From contig JAQUZA010000140.1 in the NCBI GenBank assembly GCA_028691595.1, positions 1-7,676 of the forward strand: a DNA stretch of 7,676 nt, written 5' to 3'. The DNA is from Candidatus Rifleibacteriota bacterium (GTDB taxonomy: Bacteria > Muiribacteriota > Ozemobacteria > Ozemobacterales > Ozemobacteraceae). A program made the translations under genes and the position numbers. Below the pieces are notes generated by a model. The model saw nothing but the letters and a program-made list of their open reading frames with translations, was not told the origin of the DNA and did no database searches. Positions within the stretch are counted from its first letter, which is position 1; the number at the start of each line of letters is the position of its first letter. Shown piece by piece: positions 5,328 through 7,676 of the stretch.

Positions 5328-7247
5328 ATGAAACGTATTTCAATGCTTCTCGTAGCTGTTATGGTTCTTTCAACCGTAGTAGCAAGTGCTAATCCTTTTT
5401 CTGATGTCCCATTTTCACACTGGGCATATGATGCAGTAAACAAACTCGCCGCTAATGGCATTCTTCAGGGTTATCCTGATGGTCGCTACAAAGGCAACCA
5501 GACTGTTACCCGCTATGCTCTCGCCATGGTAACTGCCAAAATGCTCGCCAACGTTGAACAGATGCTCGAATCAGGCATCGGTACCAACCTGGTAACCAAA
5601 GCTGACCTCCAGACCCTCGAAAAACTGACTGTTGAATTCGCAGACGAACTCGCACTCCTCGGTGTTAAAGTTACCGCTCTCGAAGACGACATGCAGGTTG
5701 TAAAAGAAGATGTTTCTATGCTCAAAAAAGACGTAGAAGGCATCAAAGATTACATGGCCAAAGGTGGCATGGAAAAAGTTAAGCTTTCAGGCGACATGCT
5801 TGTTAGACACACCAACCTGAACCATCAGAATGACTGGGCCAACGACGCTACCGCTAATGCTCTCTGGAACGGTCGCGCTGGTAACTCCAACAATTCTTTG
5901 ACTGAAAGCCAGATCCGCTTCCAGTTCAAAGCCAACATCGACGAAAATATTACTGCCGTAGCTCGCTGGTCAGTATTCGCCAAAAATGTTGACGATGTTA
6001 ACGGTGCTCAGTCTGCTCAGCAGGGTGCCTTTGGCCGCAACGGTATCGGTGCAACTACTACTACTGACAACACTGTTGATCTTGCTTATCTGCACATCAA
6101 AGACATGTTCCGCTTCGGTGGCGACTTCACTTTCGGTCGCAACTTCTACACCCATGGTCATGCTCTTCTTCTGAACGCTTATGCTGATGCCGTTCGCTAC
6201 ACCAAGCGCTCTGGCGACATCGACGTAACCTTCCAGACCATCTATGACCGCCACATCGGTAGTTACAAAGATGATGGTATTCTTGGTGTAGATTTCCGCC
6301 AGGTATGGAACCTCAACCTTGGCACCAAGTATCGTGATCACGACCTGTATATGGGCATCTACATGCAGGATGAACCGAACTATATGACCCTTAATAAGGC
6401 TTTTCCTACAGCACTTTATCCATTTTTGCAGCTTGGCAATGCTTCTACTGTTGCATTGGCTAACCAGTCCAGTGATAGTCGCTGGGACGTAGAATTCGGT
6501 TCAAAAGGCCCCATCGGCAACAACGGTCACTGGGACTATGACCTTGGTTTTGCTTACACCAGCTATGAAGTAGACATTCATAACACTGCTGCTACTACTT
6601 GGATCAACCCCGAAATGCAGGGTTGGATGGGTCATGTAGCAGTAAAATGGGACAGCAAAAAAGAATGGGCTGCCAAGCTCGCTTTCACCTTTGCTGATGA
6701 CGAATCAGTTGGTGCTCTTGCCCTCAATAACGACATGAGATATCAGGATGGTATCGAAACTCCTTACGAAGATATCGCCCGTGGTAACCAGTATTTCAAC
6801 AATGGTCTGCTGAATATGACCGACCTCAAGCTCCAGGCTGAATATCGCCCGAGAGACAGCAAACATTATTTCAGACTGGCCGGCGACTTCCTGAACGAAA
6901 TGGATGACACCGTTACTAACGATCTTACCAGATATCAGGTTACTGGTGATGCCACCACTGCTGGTGTTAAGACCGTTAACAAAATCAGCACTGCTTATGA
7001 CCGCTGGAATAACTTCGGTATCGACGATGCAGAAGCTATGGTTCTTACCTTCGAATATCGCTATCAGCTTGCTGAAAACACCAGAATCAAAGTTGGTTAC
7101 ACTAACTTCGAATTCCTGGGTGATGCTCTGAAGAACACCCGTGGTGGTTCTGCTGGCCGTGGTATCGGTGGCAGCGCTTTCATTCCGAATGGTCAGCGTG
7201 ACTTCGACTATGATATGCTCTGGGCTGAAATCTACAGCCGCTTCTAA
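5328..7247 (+). CDS. Major SLH-domain outer-membrane porin, paralogue 2
   Basis: A 639-residue protein with the same plan as its upstream neighbour. The signal peptide is residues 1-21 (MKRISMLLVAV to VVASA, cleavage before NPFSDV). One SLH domain spans about 22-73 (FSDVPFSHWAYDAV, GILQGYPDGRY, TRYALA). A long charged heptad helix at about 92-145 is the periplasmic spacer. The beta-barrel runs from about 149 to the end DFDYDMLWAEIYSRF with C-terminal Phe. SLH domains bind the cell wall or its polymers, so this protein should hold the outer membrane to peptidoglycan and act as a diffusion pore; substrate unknown. The start at 5328 fits the signal peptide and has AGGGG 7 nt upstream; an in-frame ATG at 5238 is the alternative. 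Codon use is strongly biased (mostly CGC/CGT Arg, AAC Asn, GGT Gly, few AGA). Together with the near-consensus promoter and strong terminator this points to very high expression. There are no cysteines. The SLH motif reads TRYA, lacking the Glu seen in paralogue 1. Confidence 0.93.
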   Translation: MKRISMLLVAVMVLSTVVASANPFSDVPFSHWAYDAVNKLAANGILQGYPDGRYKGNQTVTRYALAMVTAKMLANVEQMLESGIGTNLVTKADLQTLEKLTVEFADELALLGVKVTALEDDMQVVKEDVSMLKKDVEGIKDYMAKGGMEKVKLSGDMLVRHTNLNHQNDWANDATANALWNGRAGNSNNSLTESQIRFQFKANIDENITAVARWSVFAKNVDDVNGAQSAQQGAFGRNGIGATTTTDNTVDLAYLHIKDMFRFGGDFTFGRNFYTHGHALLLNAYADAVRYTKRSGDIDVTFQTIYDRHIGSYKDDGILGVDFRQVWNLNLGTKYRDHDLYMGIYMQDEPNYMTLNKAFPTALYPFLQLGNASTVALANQSSDSRWDVEFGSKGPIGNNGHWDYDLGFAYTSYEVDIHNTAATTWINPEMQGWMGHVAVKWDSKKEWAAKLAFTFADDESVGALALNNDMRYQDGIETPYEDIARGNQYFNNGLLNMTDLKLQAEYRPRDSKHYFRLAGDFLNEMDDTVTNDLTRYQVTGDATTAGVKTVNKISTAYDRWNNFGIDDAEAMVLTFEYRYQLAENTRIKVGYTNFEFLGDALKNTRGGSAGRGIGGSAFIPNGQRDFDYDMLWAEIYSRF

Positions 7248-7256
7248 TCCACAGAT

Positions 7257-7274
7257 GCTGATCCTCTGATCAGC
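7257..7274 (+). other. Perfect 7-bp hairpin in the 3' untranslated region
   Basis: GCTGATC (7257-7263) and GATCAGC (7268-7274) pair perfectly around a CTCT loop, 9 nt after the porin stop codon and before the terminator. There is no T-run, so it is not itself a terminator. A double-hairpin 3' end of this kind can slow exonuclease decay of an abundant mRNA; that role is inferred. Confidence 0.6.
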
Positions 7275-7291
7275 GACACGGATACGGAATT

Positions 7292-7325
7292 AACCCGCCA
7301 GGCGCAAGCCTGGCGGGTTTTCTTA
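7292..7325 (+). terminator. Strong intrinsic terminator after the second SLH porin
   Basis: A perfect 12-bp GC-rich stem (7292-7303 with 7308-7319) closes a GCAA tetraloop and runs directly into TTTTCTTAT on the + strand. It lies 44 nt after the stop codon, ending the porin transcript and insulating it from the promoter at 7482. On the minus strand the tail is only TTAATTCC, so bidirectional use is doubtful. Confidence 0.95.
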
Positions 7326-7481
7326 TCACGGGAAAGAATTTCTCTCTCGGATTAACACAGATACTCGTAGAATAAGACCAGATAAATTTTGTTTGGGGAA
7401 AATACTGAGAACGAAAGGCTTTATATTGAAGCCCGGCGATGTCGATATGGAAACGGGAAAACGCGAAATGAAGTTTTTTCC
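7326..7481. other. Intergenic stretch without a recognised gene
   Basis: Between the terminator and the next promoter I see no convincing coding region. Small open frames on both strands lack recognisable family features and convincing ribosome sites, and one of them runs on through the promoter and leader. A weak hairpin GGCTT/AAGCC (7418-7434) and an A/T-rich tract just before the -35 box are the only structures. Confidence 0.5.
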
Positions 7482-7510
7482 TTGACAATGGCCAACGATG
7501 TTGATATTCT
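7482..7510 (+). promoter_or_regulatory. Sigma70-type promoter at the right end
   Basis: TTGACA (7482-7487) and TATTCT (7505-7510) are separated by 17 nt. A TG one base before the -10 box makes it an extended -10 promoter, which would offset the weaker TATTCT. Its position relative to the following leader motif (33 nt from -10 end to CAGGTGTC) equals that in front of the second porin (33 nt). The gene it drives lies beyond the window. Confidence 0.75.
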
Positions 7511-7542
7511 TTCTCCACATTGGAGACTGTACATTTTTTACT

Positions 7543-7670
7543 CAGGTGTCAAAAAAGGAGGTGTAACTCTTACAGGTAGCCTGGTGAAAAGTTCAGAAGT
7601 CCAAGAAGGCGACGATAAATCGCCTGGGGCCGAACCCGGATTGAATTGATTGAGTTCAGATGATAACCGC
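7543..7670 (+). ncRNA. Candidate structured leader RNA, copy B (unrecognised class)
   Basis: Second copy of the leader at 5083-5208. P1 is CAGGT (7543-7547) with GCCTG (7579-7583), 41 nt across, enclosing AGGAG (7556-7560) that can pair with CTCTT (7567-7571). GAAGTC is at 7596-7601. P2 is AGTCC (7598-7602) with GGATT (7638-7642), including one G-T pair. P3 is a perfect 6-bp stem AGGCGA (7607-7612) with TCGCCT (7620-7625) and a loop ending in TAAA, followed by GGGG (7626-7629). AACCGC stands at 7665-7670. P2 and P3 use different bases from copy A but still pair, which supports a conserved RNA fold. No start codon with a good ribosome site appears before the window ends, so the controlled gene is probably just downstream. 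Confidence 0.58.
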
Positions 7671-7676
7671 AGACAT

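Noticed and set aside
5970..6341. Antisense open frame within the second porin
   Set aside because: It lies wholly inside a strongly supported gene with biased codons, and its translation shows no recognisable motif.
7389..7649. Small + strand open frame at the right end
   Set aside because: It runs through the promoter and leader RNA, has no recognisable domain, and its 3' half is explained by the conserved RNA structure.

Overview
The window reads as chromosomal DNA of a diderm (outer-membrane) bacterium. Two tandem proteins carry a signal peptide, one SLH domain, a coiled coil and a beta-barrel ending in Phe. This is the plan of SLH-anchored porins (OmpM/SomA type) known from Negativicutes, Cyanobacteria, Deinococcus-Thermus and some candidate phyla. 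I cannot fix the phylum from the sequence; an uncultured lineage such as Riflebacteria-like bacteria is only a guess. All genes are on the + strand. There is no tRNA, rRNA, CRISPR or mobile element.

Left part (1-3034) is a tight signalling/envelope operon. It holds a GGDEF diguanylate cyclase whose 5' end lies outside the window (HAMP remnant, two GAF domains, GGDEF with active site and I-site), a YaaR/DUF327-family small protein overlapping it by one base, and rapZ/yvcJ four bases further on. The middle and right parts (3035-7247) hold the two SLH porin paralogues. The first has a weakly defined upstream region that can fold into a nested hairpin. The second has a near-consensus promoter, a leader of about 270 nt, strongly biased codon use and a strong terminator, as expected for a major outer-membrane protein.

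The most interesting signal is in the non-coding DNA. The leader of the second porin (5083-5208) and the right end of the window (7543-7670) carry the same arrangement of about 127 nt. Each copy follows a TTGACA promoter. They share conserved blocks at nearly the same spacing, and the two internal stems keep pairing although their bases differ. This looks like a structured cis-regulatory RNA family attached to SLH-porin genes, and it predicts a further gene just past the right edge. A shortened trace of the same motif may lie before the first porin (3068-3091). I do not recognise it as a known riboswitch class.

A possible overall theme, which is inference only, is envelope control: c-di-GMP synthesis, RapZ (amino-sugar/peptidoglycan precursor control) and peptidoglycan-tethered outer-membrane porins with RNA leaders.
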